Notes: a model not told the origin generated them from the sequence alone. Shown: positions 43,136 to 52,148, numbered from the stretch's first letter. The stretch is 64,000 nt of DNA from Cellulomonas sp. 73-145 (GCA_001898185.1 MKTI01000013.1:434001-498000); one strand, 5' to 3'. Made by a program: numbers and translations.

Positions 43136-44255
43136 CGGGCGCAAACAACTCTCGTGCACGCCTGAGCCTCTGTTCGACACGCTCGTTGTCCGCCGTGGCG
43201 CGCGCGGTGGCTCTGAGGAATTCGTCATCTGCCTGCAGAAGGCCGATGCGACGAGCCAGGTCGTCCGGGACAGACCCCTGCGCGACCCTTCCCATCGCCG
43301 CCACAACGACAGCCTCAGCCTGTGCGGCGTTTACCTGTCCGATCGCACCGCGGCGGAAAGCAGTCGGGCCGGCCTGGCGAGCCAGCGCGGCCACGGCCTC
43401 AGCGAAGCGGAGGCCTACGGGCTCTGCTTCGATGTCGACCGCGCGGCGATCTCGTGCGTAGTTGTTGAGGAACTGCTTCAACGGCCGGCGATACTCATCG
43501 GCACGCTCCGAGAGCGCCAGGATTCGCAAGATCAGTTCGTGGTCCCGAATGCGGCGTGATTGCGCCCCATACAGCTTGCGCCAGTCCGGGTTTTCGTTGA
43601 GGCGTTCGACCGACGTCATCAACTCACCGGCGTAGAGGGCGACCCGAATCTCATGTGGCGTCAACTGGGTGCCACCAGCGTTGAGTCGTTCAAATATCTG
43701 GTAGATTGCGTCGTTCACCGCAGGCGACCCGTCAGCCGTCACGATCGTTGCCTGCATGAATGAATCGTCAAGCCCGATGCGTTGACTCTCCTCGAGGCTC
43801 CTATACGTGAGGCCCCTGAACTGATCCCCAACGTTCGAGAGCGAGAAGGTCCTGTCGTCGTGCATCCCGTCGTAGAAGCGCCGGAGTGTCTCGAGCCGCT
43901 GCTGACCGTCGAGCACGAGAAGGCGGTTGTCACCGGGCTGCTTCACGAGGAAGATCCCCGGGATCGGGTAACCGAGCAGTAGGGATTCAATGAACCGGTC
44001 CATCTGACCCTTGGTCCAGACGAAGCCGCGCTGGAATCCCGCAGTCCTAACTCGTGCGTCAGCACCCCGGAACTGCGGGATCAGCATGGTCTTCTCGTTC
44101 AACCGCTTCACAAGCCCGTCGACCGGGTAGTCCTGCGTGGCGAACGTCACCGACACGGGGGCATCGTCGCTCGCCTCTAGGTCGTCGCGCTCTTCTGGCA
44201 GGAGCGTCAGGTCGAGCTCGACTTCATCGGTTCGCACGACGTCTGCGTCAGTCAC
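43128..44255 (-). CDS. DUF262 (GmrSD N-domain/ParB-like) protein
   Basis: The 375-residue protein has QRGFVWTKGQMDRFIESLLLGYPIPGIFLV and DGQQRLETL (D116 region), the signature of DUF262, the NTP-using ParB/sulfiredoxin-like domain of GmrSD-type restriction systems. A FERLNAGGTQLTPHEIR motif follows. No C-terminal HNH DUF1524 nuclease is present, so the effector is likely the coupled HEPN protein. Start is uncertain: GTG 44255 or GTG 44306, neither with a strong ribosome-binding site. It lies 215 bp from the tRNA-Arg 3' end. Confidence 0.82.
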   Translation of the reverse strand: MTDADVVRTDEVELDLTLLPEERDDLEASDDAPVSVTFATQDYPVDGLVKRLNEKTMLIPQFRGADARVRTAGFQRGFVWTKGQMDRFIESLLLGYPIPGIFLVKQPGDNRLLVLDGQQRLETLRRFYDGMHDDRTFSLSNVGDQFRGLTYRSLEESQRIGLDDSFMQATIVTADGSPAVNDAIYQIFERLNAGGTQLTPHEIRVALYAGELMTSVERLNENPDWRKLYGAQSRRIRDHELILRILALSERADEYRRPLKQFLNNYARDRRAVDIEAEPVGLRFAEAVAALARQAGPTAFRRGAIGQVNAAQAEAVVVAAMGRVAQGSVPDDLARRIGLLQADDEFLRATARATADNERVEQRLRRARELFAPDA

Positions 44256-44469
44256 ATGGCAACCGTAAGGCAAGCCTCTGACGCGCACTCGGATACTCCC
44301 GCCCACGAACCCACGGCATCCTCGTTGGTCCTTGGTGCCAGAAGCGTCGCGGCCTCTCTGAGCGCCTCGGCCTATCGCCCCGCCGTGTCGTCAGCCGGCC
44401 TGTCGGCCAGGGCCTGAGGAGTCATTTCGTCGAGCGCGCTACGGCGCTCCACCGAGCACCAACGTTCGG

Positions 44470-44542
44470 TGCGCCTGGGCGGATTCGAACCGCCGACACC
44501 CGCTTTAGGAGAGCGGTGCTCTATCCCCTGAGCTACAGGCGC
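44470..44542 (-). tRNA. tRNA-Arg (anticodon CCU)
   Basis: The minus strand folds as a full cloverleaf: acceptor GCGCCTG/CAGGCGC, D-arm GCTC...GAGC, anticodon stem CCGCT/AGCGG with loop CTCCTAA (anticodon CCU), T-arm GGCGG-TTCGAAT-CCGCC, and discriminator A. The CCA is not encoded. It reads AGG codons. Its 3' end faces the DUF262/HEPN block, the usual side for tRNA-targeted integration. Confidence 0.96.
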
Positions 44543-44750
44543 TCGGGTCCGCGTCGGCCGTTGTGACGGGCGCAGATCCGCCTCAAGGGTACTGGGCGGC
44601 ACTCTCCGACCGCGCCAGCACCCCGGTCAGCCACACAGACGCCCTGGCCACGACGACGTCAGTGCCACCAGCTGCTGCGTCACCCCGGTCATCGTGACGT
44701 GCGAGGCCTGCTCCCTGACCCTCTCCAGGTCACTGGGTAGGCTCCGCGAG

Positions 44751-45542
44751 GTGCTGATCCTGCTGTCCCCGGCCAAGTCGCTGGACTTCGAGTCCCGGCC
44801 GCCACGGGTGGCGGCGTCCCAACCTCGGCTGCTGGGCCAGGCCGAGCAGCTGGCGGCGGTGATGCGCACCAAGTCGGTGGCCGACCTGGCCGCACTCGCG
44901 CACATCTCCGACGACCTTGCCGTTCTCAACGCCGAACGGTGGGCGTCCTTCGCCACCCCGTTCACCACGCGCAACGCCCGTCCTGCCGTGCTGGCGTTCA
45001 ACGGGGAGGTCTACCAGGGCCTGAACGTGCGTGAGCGCTTCACCACGCGTGACTACACCGAGGCCCAGAAGACGGTGCGGATCCTGTCCGGGCTGTACGG
45101 CGTCCTACGGCCCCTGGACCTGATGCAGCCCTACCGGCTGGAGATGGGCACGCGCCTGACCACCGAGCGGGGGCGCTCTCTGTACGAGTGGTGGGCCGGC
45201 ACCATCACCGACGTGCTGCGCGACGACCTGGCCGCGGCTCCGGGGGCGGACGCGGTGGTGAACCTGGCCTCTGCCGAGTACTTCGGCGCCGTCCGGACCG
45301 ATGACCTCGGAGCCGCGGTGGTCTCGCCTCGGTTCGAGGACACCGACGCCCGCGGCCGGCGGAGCGTGGTGTCGTTCTACGCCAAGCGAGCGCGTGGAGA
45401 GCTGGCCGCCTGGCTCGTGCTCAACCGCGTCCGCACGCCCGGAGCGCTGAAGGACTTCGACGGCGCGGGCTATCGGTACGACGAGGCCGCCTCCACGCGG
45501 TCCGTACCCGTGTTCGTCCGCGGCTTCGCCGACCGTCCCTGA
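44751..45542 (+). CDS. yaaA: Peroxide stress protein YaaA
   Basis: The 263-residue protein has the YaaA family start ILLSPAKSLD and the YGVLRPLDLMQPYRLEMGT and VSFYAKRARGELA segments. YaaA lowers free intracellular iron under hydrogen-peroxide stress in E. coli and has a DNA-binding-like fold. GTG 44751 is preferred: it gives the canonical N terminus. It is monocistronic. Confidence 0.93.
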   Translation: MLILLSPAKSLDFESRPPRVAASQPRLLGQAEQLAAVMRTKSVADLAALAHISDDLAVLNAERWASFATPFTTRNARPAVLAFNGEVYQGLNVRERFTTRDYTEAQKTVRILSGLYGVLRPLDLMQPYRLEMGTRLTTERGRSLYEWWAGTITDVLRDDLAAAPGADAVVNLASAEYFGAVRTDDLGAAVVSPRFEDTDARGRRSVVSFYAKRARGELAAWLVLNRVRTPGALKDFDGAGYRYDEAASTRSVPVFVRGFADRP

Positions 45543-45586
45543 CCCGGACCACCTCGACCAGCGCCCCGGGACGGCGGCCTTGGTCG

Positions 45587-46465
45587 TCAGCGGTGGCCAG
45601 GAGCGGGGGGCGTGGGCTGGTCGAGCACCGCGTGCGACTCGTCGACGAGTCCGGTCAGGCGCGCGACCTCGGTGTCGGTCAGGTGTTCGGCCACGTCGGA
45701 CGCGGCGATGTTGGACCGCAGGTGGTCGGTACTGCTCGTGCCGGGGATGACGACCACAGAGGGCGATCGGCGCAGCAGCCACGCCAAGGCGACCTGGGCC
45801 GGTGTGACACCGAGGCGCTCTGCCGGGCCGCTCAGCTCGTGGTGGCCGCTGAGCCGTCCGGCGGCCAGCGGGAAGTAGGGGATGAAGAGGATGCCCTGCC
45901 TCTCGCAGTCGGCGAGGACCTGGACGCCGCTGCGGTCGAGCAGGTTGAAGCGGTTCTGGACCGCCGCGATCGGGGTCAGATGCTGGGCGCGGGTCAGCAT
46001 CTGCGGCGACGCACCGGACAGGCCGATGCGGCGGATCAGACCCTGGTCTCGCAGCTCGACGAGTGCACCGAGCGACTCCTCCAGCGGTACGTCCTGGTGT
46101 GCGCCGGGGGTGTCGCCGACGAGGCGGAGGTAGGTCAGCTCGCTCGCGTCCGTTCCCAGGTCGGTGAGGGCCTCGTGAACCTGCCGCCGGATCGTCTCCG
46201 GGCGGCCTTCGACCACCCAGGACTTGTCCGGGCCGCGCTCTGCGCCGACCTTGTTGCCCACGATCACGCCCTCGGGGATCGGTCCCAGCGCCTGCCCGAT
46301 CAGCTGGTTCACCGTTCGTGGCCCGTAGGCGTTCGCGGTGTCGAAGAAGGTCACTCCCAGCTCGACAGCCAGGCGCAACACTCGCCGCGCTGCCTCCGGG
46401 TCGTCCGGGAATCCCCAGACCCCAGGGCCCGCAAGCCGCATCGCGCCGTATCCCACACGATTCAT
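45587..46465 (-). CDS. Aldo/keto reductase
   Basis: The 292-residue protein is an aldo/keto reductase TIM barrel: FFDTANAYGP early on holds the catalytic Asp and Tyr, with NKVGAER and IPGTSSTDHL later in the NADPH-binding part. The usual Lys of the tetrad is expected in VGNKVG. It reduces aldehydes or ketones. ATG 46465 follows GGAG 6 bp upstream. It is divergent from a TetR regulator that shares an 86-bp region with two nested palindromes. Confidence 0.88.
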   Translation of the reverse strand: MNRVGYGAMRLAGPGVWGFPDDPEAARRVLRLAVELGVTFFDTANAYGPRTVNQLIGQALGPIPEGVIVGNKVGAERGPDKSWVVEGRPETIRRQVHEALTDLGTDASELTYLRLVGDTPGAHQDVPLEESLGALVELRDQGLIRRIGLSGASPQMLTRAQHLTPIAAVQNRFNLLDRSGVQVLADCERQGILFIPYFPLAAGRLSGHHELSGPAERLGVTPAQVALAWLLRRSPSVVVIPGTSSTDHLRSNIAASDVAEHLTDTEVARLTGLVDESHAVLDQPTPPAPGHR

Positions 46466-46479
46466 CGACGTCTCCTGCC

Positions 46480-46527
46480 GTATCACTGCCACGGGTATAC
46501 CCGTATCGTTGTTCGTAGCAGTGATAC
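46480..46527. promoter_or_regulatory. Nested palindromic operator between AKR and TetR-type genes
   Basis: Perfect arms GTATCACTGC (46480-46489) and GCAGTGATAC (46518-46527) flank a perfect 14-bp palindrome ACGGGTATACCCGT (46491-46504). The set fills the 86-bp divergent region, so it should be the operator of the TetR-family protein encoded at 46552 and control both genes. Confidence 0.75.
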
Positions 46528-46551
46528 ACCCTCTGCCGTAGCATTGCAACC

Positions 46552-47256
46552 GTGGAGGATGAGAAGACCGCCCGGACTCGCCGGCAGATCCTGGAAGTCG
46601 CAGCCGAGCTGCTGGAACGGGAGGGCGCCCAGGCGCTGTCCACCCGCGCCGTCGCAGCGGCGGCCGGCATCCGAGCCGCCTCCTTGTACCAGCTCTTCGG
46701 CGACAAGGAGGGGCTCCTGTCGGCGCTGGCCAGCCACGCTTTCGACCTCTACCTGGCGCAGAAGCACACCGTGTCGTCGAGCGGCGACCCGGTCGACGAC
46801 ATGCGCCGCGGATGGGACATGCATGTCGACTTCGGCCTGGAGCACCCCGCCTTCTACCTGCTGATGTACGGCACCGACCGCCCCGGCCGGCAGCCACCTG
46901 CCGCGCGGGAGGCGCACGAGCTCGTCCTGACGTTCCTCGGCCGCGCGGCCTCCGACGGCCGCCTACGGGTGCCGCCCGTCCTTGCCGCCCACCTCACGCT
47001 GGCAGCGGTGACCGGTGTCACGCTCTCCCTGATCGGCGTCCCCGAGAGCGAACGCGACCCTGAGGTCTCGCCGCGCATGCGGGACGCACTCATCGGCGCC
47101 CTGACCACCGACACGAGCCCAGCCCCGGACCCCACCCTCGCCACTCGCGCGCTCGCGCTCGATGCCGCCCTCGGCGGGGCAGATCCCGCTCTCGTCCCGC
47201 TCCGCCCCGCCGAGACCGCACTCCTGCAGGACTGGCTCCAGCGTCTCGCCCGCTAG
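46552..47256 (+). CDS. TetR/AcrR-family regulator
   Basis: The 234-residue protein has a classical TetR HTH (about residues 8-55, with STRAVAAAAGIRAASLYQLFGDKEGLL) and a C-terminal ligand-binding domain. GTG 46552 is the chosen start. It is divergent from the aldo/keto reductase gene, with a nested palindrome between, and most likely represses both. The ligand is unknown; an aldehyde or quinone acted on by the reductase is a guess. Confidence 0.9.
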   Translation: MEDEKTARTRRQILEVAAELLEREGAQALSTRAVAAAAGIRAASLYQLFGDKEGLLSALASHAFDLYLAQKHTVSSSGDPVDDMRRGWDMHVDFGLEHPAFYLLMYGTDRPGRQPPAAREAHELVLTFLGRAASDGRLRVPPVLAAHLTLAAVTGVTLSLIGVPESERDPEVSPRMRDALIGALTTDTSPAPDPTLATRALALDAALGGADPALVPLRPAETALLQDWLQRLAR

Positions 47257-47278
47257 GACGAGCCGCCGGGCTCCCACC

Positions 47279-49447
47279 TCACGACGACGTCAGCACCACC
47301 AGCTCCTGCGTCGCCCGCGTCATCGCGACGTACCGGTCCACGGCACCTGAGACACCGTCGCCGAACCGGTCCGGGTCCACCAGCACCACCAGGTCGAACT
47401 CCAGCCCCTTGGCCAGCACCGGGGTCAGCCACCGCACCCGCGGACCGGCGTCGAACGACGGCGAGCCGGCGCCGATCACGCACACCACACCCTCGTCGTG
47501 CGCGCCCAGCCACTCCTCCACCAGCGACCGCAGCCCGGACACCGGTCCCCGCGCCACGGGCACCCCGGAGGACCGCACCGAGGTCGGCACGTTCGCGTCC
47601 GGGATCGCCGCGCGGATCACCGGCTCCGCCTCGGCCATCACCTCCTGCGGCGTGCGGTAGTTGATGGTCAGCGTCGACTCGCGCACCGACCCCAGCCCCA
47701 CGCGGGTCAGCCGCTCGGCCCACGACTCGGTGAACCCGTGCCGCGCCTGTGCCCGGTCGCCGACGATCGTCAGGCTCCGCGACGGGCAGCGGGCCAGCAG
47801 CATCTGCCACTGCGCGTCGGTCAGCTCCTGTGCCTCGTCCACCACGATGTGCGCGAACGGGCCCGCGAGCGCGTCGGCGTCGGCGTCCGGCAGCGCGGCG
47901 TCGTCGTCCAGGGCGTTCTGCAGGTCGGCGCCCTTGAGCATCGACATCACCATCATCTCGGAGTCGTCGGCCGCGATCAGGTGCTCGGTGACGCGGGCGC
48001 GCTCCTCACGCTCGGCGGCGCGCAGGGCGTCGCGTTCATGACGACGCCGTGGCGCCTGCGGGTCACCGAGCCGGCGCCGCGCCGCGTCCAGCAGGGGCAG
48101 GTCGGCGACGGTCCACGCCTGGGCATCGGGCCGCTGCAGCGTCCGGATCTCGTCGGGCGACAGCCACGGCGCGCACAGCCGCAGGTAGGCGGGCACGGTC
48201 CACAGGTCGCCCACCACGTCGGTGGGCTCCAGCAGCGGCCACGAGCGGCGGAAGGTGGCGACGAGGTCCCGGTCCTGGCGCATCGCCCGGGCGACGTCGT
48301 CGGGCGGCACCTCGTCCAGCCGGTCGGCGACGATCGCCACCAGTTGCTCCCAGATCTCGTCGCGCGCCTCGTTGTGCGGGGTGCCGGGGTCGGCGGCGTC
48401 GAACGCCTCGGCCCAGTCCTCCGGCCCCAGGCGCACGTCCGCCCACGGCGTCTCCACCGTGAACGTGCCCGTCGGCGGGCGCTCGTAGAAGGCGACGGCG
48501 GGCTCGACTGCCCGCACCATCGCGGCCGACGGCTTCAGGCGTGCCACCTGCGGATCCGTCTCCTCGGCGGCGAGCGCACCCTCGGGCAGCAGGTCGCGCA
48601 GCGTGCAGGTGCGCACGCCCTCCTCGCCGAGGCTGGGCAGCACGTCCTCGACGTAGGCGAGGTACGGCTGGTGCGGTCCGACGAACAGCACGCCACCGTG
48701 GTGCCGGCCCACGCGGCTGTCCGAGTAGAGCAGGTAGGCGGTGCGGTGCAGCGCCACCACCGTCTTGCCCGTGCCGGGACCGCCGTCGACCACCAGCGCA
48801 CCGGCCGAGCCCGCACGGATGATCGCGTCCTGGTCGGCGGCGATGGTGGCCAGCACGTCCCGCATCCGCGCCGACCGGCTCGCGCCGAGGCTGGCGATGA
48901 AGGCCGACTCGTCGTCGGGCGCCTCCTGCGCGGCGTGCCCGTCGTCCGCCGCCGTCCCGTCCGGGCCGAACACCTCGTCCCAGTAGTCGCTGATCCGCCC
49001 GCCGGTCCACCGGTACCGACGACGGCTGACCAGGCCCATCGGGTCCGCCCGCGTCGCGCCGAAGTACGGCTCGGCGGCCGGCGACCGCCAGTCGACCAGC
49101 AGCTGCCGCCCCTGCTGGTCGGTCAGCCCCAGGCGTCCGACGAAGACGGCCTCGCCGCCGCCCGCCGGCACCATGCGGCCCAGGCAGAGGTCGATGCCGT
49201 ACGAGCGCAGCACGCACAGGCGTGCCGAGAGGTGGTGGATCAGCTGGTCCCGCTCGACGGCCTCCTGGCCCAGGGTCGCCGGGAGACGACGCTGCTGGTC
49301 GAGGCGGTCCTCAAGGTCGGTGCGCTGACGGTCGAGCTCGGCGTCGATGGCGGCGAAGTGTCGCTCGTCGTCGGCCGTGCGGGCCGGGGAGGCCTTGGCG
49401 GCGAGGCGGTCGGGCAGGGCGAAGGCAGAGGTCAGGGACTGGGTCAC
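47279..49447 (-). CDS. helR: RNA polymerase recycling ATPase HelR (HelD-type)
   Basis: The 722-residue protein is a UvrD/HelD-like superfamily-1 ATPase: the N-terminal coiled coil (about 1-80, DERHFAAIDAELDRQR), Walker A GGPGTGKT near residue 226, VVDEAQ, and C-terminal VALTRATQ-type motif (YVAMTRATQELVVL). The long N-terminal arm and overall length match actinobacterial HelR, which removes rifamycins and stalled RNA polymerase. GTG 49447 is chosen with GGGAG upstream; a longer frame exists but would start in the RAE. The rifamycin-associated element just upstream agrees with this job. Confidence 0.87.
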   Translation of the reverse strand: MTQSLTSAFALPDRLAAKASPARTADDERHFAAIDAELDRQRTDLEDRLDQQRRLPATLGQEAVERDQLIHHLSARLCVLRSYGIDLCLGRMVPAGGGEAVFVGRLGLTDQQGRQLLVDWRSPAAEPYFGATRADPMGLVSRRRYRWTGGRISDYWDEVFGPDGTAADDGHAAQEAPDDESAFIASLGASRSARMRDVLATIAADQDAIIRAGSAGALVVDGGPGTGKTVVALHRTAYLLYSDSRVGRHHGGVLFVGPHQPYLAYVEDVLPSLGEEGVRTCTLRDLLPEGALAAEETDPQVARLKPSAAMVRAVEPAVAFYERPPTGTFTVETPWADVRLGPEDWAEAFDAADPGTPHNEARDEIWEQLVAIVADRLDEVPPDDVARAMRQDRDLVATFRRSWPLLEPTDVVGDLWTVPAYLRLCAPWLSPDEIRTLQRPDAQAWTVADLPLLDAARRRLGDPQAPRRRHERDALRAAEREERARVTEHLIAADDSEMMVMSMLKGADLQNALDDDAALPDADADALAGPFAHIVVDEAQELTDAQWQMLLARCPSRSLTIVGDRAQARHGFTESWAERLTRVGLGSVRESTLTINYRTPQEVMAEAEPVIRAAIPDANVPTSVRSSGVPVARGPVSGLRSLVEEWLGAHDEGVVCVIGAGSPSFDAGPRVRWLTPVLAKGLEFDLVVLVDPDRFGDGVSGAVDRYVAMTRATQELVVLTSS

Positions 49448-49521
49448 GGCATGGGCTCCCGGGGCGACGGGGTGGGTGCGCGGGCCGTCGGGCGGCGCGG
49501 CCGCACATCGTCCGCCCTGAT

Positions 49522-49557
49522 GGGGGCCTTGCCGCAAGACCCCCTGTGCTCTATATG
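49522..49557 (-). promoter_or_regulatory. Rifamycin-associated element (RAE) and helR promoter
   Basis: The core GGCCTTGCCGCAAGACC (within 49522-49544, with G5 and C5 ends) matches the RAE inverted-repeat consensus found before rifamycin resistance genes in actinobacteria, to my memory with one mismatch. On the minus strand a TATAGA-like -10 box lies just upstream (about 49551-49557). The helR start is ~75 bp downstream. Rifamycin-induced expression of helR is expected. Confidence 0.72.
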
Positions 49558-49677
49558 TTGAAAGTGGCGGGATGGCGACGGTCGAGGTCGCGTCGCCCCG
49601 ATCCCCCGCCGGTGGTTGTCGCAACGGCCCCGCGCGACAGCTCGACGGCTAACTCGCCGCCGCCCCGAGTCATCGGG

Positions 49678-50067
49678 ATGATGCAGGGCGCCGCCACTTT
49701 CATCGACCACGAGGGCGCGAACGTGGCGGACGGCATGGCCTACCTGATGGCCGACGAGCTCGGCGTGCACGTGAACGTGAAGCCGCCCTGGCTCAACAAG
49801 GTGGTCCGAGGTTCAGTCGCGCTGTCGAAGCCGTTCCCACCTATCGACCTCTGGTACTCGCCCTGGGGTCAGATCATCAGCGTGCGGGCGGCCGGTCAGT
49901 CGATCGTGCTGGAGAACTCGCAGCGCGACCGGTGCTGGTTCGGTGCGACTGACCCTGCCGAGATGCGGGGCTTCCTGGCGGAGCTCGCCGCCCGCGGCAT
50001 CCCCGTGCAGAACGTTCGCTCCGTGTACTGGGACCAGTTCCGCCGTCGCCGTCGGCGCGACCGATGA
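49678..50067 (+). CDS. Hypothetical protein, coupled to a membrane protein gene
   Basis: The 129-residue protein has no recognised motif: a soluble alpha/beta protein with LWYSPWGQIISVR near the centre and a highly basic tail (RRRRRR). The start is uncertain: two adjacent ATG codons (49678, 49681) with a weak site. The stop overlaps the next gene by 4 bp (ATGA), so both are one operon. Confidence 0.5.
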   Translation: MMQGAATFIDHEGANVADGMAYLMADELGVHVNVKPPWLNKVVRGSVALSKPFPPIDLWYSPWGQIISVRAAGQSIVLENSQRDRCWFGATDPAEMRGFLAELAARGIPVQNVRSVYWDQFRRRRRRDR

Positions 50068-50840
50068 ACCCGTCTTCCAGCGGACCGGCGCGAGTCCGCA
50101 CAGTGCCTCGCCCTGATGCGGCGCTGCGACGCCTGCGACGGCAGAGTGCGCGGTCGGTGCTCTCCCACACTGGCGCGGTCCTGTGCGCCTTGCTGCTGGT
50201 CGTGGCCCTCGTGGGAGGCTCCCAGGCCGCGACCGCGGACCAGCGCCTGATCGACACGCAGGTTCGGCATCCCGGCACCGTGGTGGCTGTGACCCGTGTC
50301 CAGTCCGTCCGCAGCGAGAGCTACGACGTGGACGTCATGGTCGAAGGGCGTCGAGCTCGGCTCTCCTTACCACCCGCGCACGCGTCAACCGCTCAACCGG
50401 GAGACGTGCTCGACGTGGTCATCGACCCCGCGGACCCGTCCTACGTGCTCCCCACAACGGCGCTCGACGACTGGGCCTACACCCCGACCGGCACGCTCGT
50501 GGTAGAGGTCGGCATGGCGGTCCTGTTCCTGGTGTTCATCCGCTCCCTGACGGCCCGGGCCATGCCGCTCAGCCTCTTCCGTGCCGCACGCCGCGCCCGC
50601 ACGGCGTCATGGGGCCATGTCGTGGCCGTGCACGACGCGATGCTGACGATCGAGACGGAGGGGACGTCATGGCTCTGGTCCCGCCGACGATCGCGCGGCT
50701 GGCTGCCCGAGGTCGGTGATCCGATCGTGCTTCTGGGGACAGTGAGACCGGGTGCGCTCGTCTTCCTGGACGACGGTCGCACCCGCCGGCCCGGCGCACC
50801 GCTGGCCGCAGCACCCGACGACGGGGCGGATAAGAGCTAG
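50064..50840 (+). CDS. Hypothetical membrane protein (DUF3592-like)
   Basis: The 258-residue protein has an N-terminal membrane helix (about residues 34-54), a beta-rich extracytoplasmic part with a DVMVEGRRARLSLP strand like DUF3592 proteins, a second helix (about 140-165) and a cytoplasmic C-terminal domain. ATG 50064 overlaps the preceding stop (ATGA). Convergent with the MFS gene. Function unknown. Confidence 0.6.
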   Translation: MNPSSSGPARVRTVPRPDAALRRLRRQSARSVLSHTGAVLCALLLVVALVGGSQAATADQRLIDTQVRHPGTVVAVTRVQSVRSESYDVDVMVEGRRARLSLPPAHASTAQPGDVLDVVIDPADPSYVLPTTALDDWAYTPTGTLVVEVGMAVLFLVFIRSLTARAMPLSLFRAARRARTASWGHVVAVHDAMLTIETEGTSWLWSRRRSRGWLPEVGDPIVLLGTVRPGALVFLDDGRTRRPGAPLAAAPDDGADKS

Positions 50841-50891
50841 GTCCCCGGGGCGTCGCAGGGCGATCCGCTCGCCTGAGCTTCGGCATTGTCT

Positions 50892-52148
50892 TCAGGCCCG
50901 CGCGCGGGGCAGTCCGTCCGACTGGGTCTGCACAGCCCTGACGCCGCGCGGGGTCGAGTGCAGGACCAAGGCCACCACCACGATCAGGAGCACCGCAGCG
51001 CTCCCCGCGGCCAGGCCCGTCGGCAGGGTGTGTGCCGTCGAGATCGCACCGACGGCAAGCGCGCTGGCGGCCTGCATCCCGTAGGCGAGCAGGTACGCGG
51101 TCGACGTGGCAGCCGCCCGGTGAGGAGGCGGCCCCGCGGCGATGACCGCCGAGATCCCGGCGGAGAACAGCAGCCCGTACCCCGCTCCCCCGACGGCCGA
51201 GGCGCCGACCAGCATCCACAGCTGGCGCACGTCGCCGGACGCGATCATCAGCGTCTGCCCGCACACCACCGCGACGGCTCCGCCGATCAGCGCCGACCTC
51301 GGGTTCACGTCGCGCGCGACGATGGCGACCGCGCCGATGGCCACCGCCGACGCCGCCAGCACGAGCCCGGTGACGGTCGCGTCCGTCGAGCCCACCACGT
51401 CCCGCGCGTACTGCGCACCGACCCCGAGGTACACCGCGCCCACGCAGTAGGCGGCGGAGATGGCGAGGGCCCCGGCGAGAAAGCTCCGACGGGGTCGAGG
51501 GACCACCACCGGCTGGAATCGCCAGCGCGGCGCGGCTGCCGGGCGGTCGTCGGGCAGCCGCCCGACCAGCACGAGGACGGCGACGATCGCCGCCACCAGC
51601 ACCTCGAAGGGCAGCCGACGCGGATGCGGCCAGTCCTGGACGGCCGCGCCGCCCAGCACCAGCGCGGTGACCAGGCCCACCGACGAGGCGACGGTGACCA
51701 CCGAGCCGCCGTGCCCGTCTTGCCCGGGCCGGCCGTCGTGCCCCGGCCCGGCGAGCCCGCCCTCCCGGTCCGGGGACCGACCCGCCTCCACCGTCGCGGC
51801 CCCGAGCGACGCCCCGACACCCAGGCCCATCAACGCCCGCCCCGCCACGAGCGCGCCCAGACCGGTTGCGACCACGAGCGCCAGGGCGCCGAGCCCGAGC
51901 AGCACGAGGCCGACGAGCATCGCGCGGCGCCCGCCCGTGATGTCGGAGAGGTTCCCCAGCACCAGCAGCGCCAGGATCATCGCCGCCGGGTAGGTCGCGA
52001 ACACCACCGTGGTCTGCAGCGTGCTCAGGTGCCAGGCCGAGACGTAGAGCGGGTAGATGAGGGTGGGGGCGGCCGACGCCCACAGCGCCAGCACCACCAC
52101 GGCGGCGCCGGCGATCCGCGCCCGGCCCCACGCTCCGCGCGTCCTCAT
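50892..52148 (-). CDS. MFS transporter with Gly/Asp-rich central loop
   Basis: The 418-residue protein has twelve predicted helices, motif A-like GNLSDITGGRRAML, and a glycine/aspartate-rich loop (about residues 125-150, PDREGGLAGPGHDGRPGQDG) after helix 5 that is longer than usual. Substrate unknown; the sequence resembles drug/metabolite exporters of the Bcr/CmlA or NarK-like group. ATG 52148 overlaps the SDR stop by 4 bp, so both are one transcript under the HxlR-type regulator's divergent site. Confidence 0.85.
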   Translation of the reverse strand: MRTRGAWGRARIAGAAVVVLALWASAAPTLIYPLYVSAWHLSTLQTTVVFATYPAAMILALLVLGNLSDITGGRRAMLVGLVLLGLGALALVVATGLGALVAGRALMGLGVGASLGAATVEAGRSPDREGGLAGPGHDGRPGQDGHGGSVVTVASSVGLVTALVLGGAAVQDWPHPRRLPFEVLVAAIVAVLVLVGRLPDDRPAAAPRWRFQPVVVPRPRRSFLAGALAISAAYCVGAVYLGVGAQYARDVVGSTDATVTGLVLAASAVAIGAVAIVARDVNPRSALIGGAVAVVCGQTLMIASGDVRQLWMLVGASAVGGAGYGLLFSAGISAVIAAGPPPHRAAATSTAYLLAYGMQAASALAVGAISTAHTLPTGLAAGSAAVLLIVVVALVLHSTPRGVRAVQTQSDGLPRARA

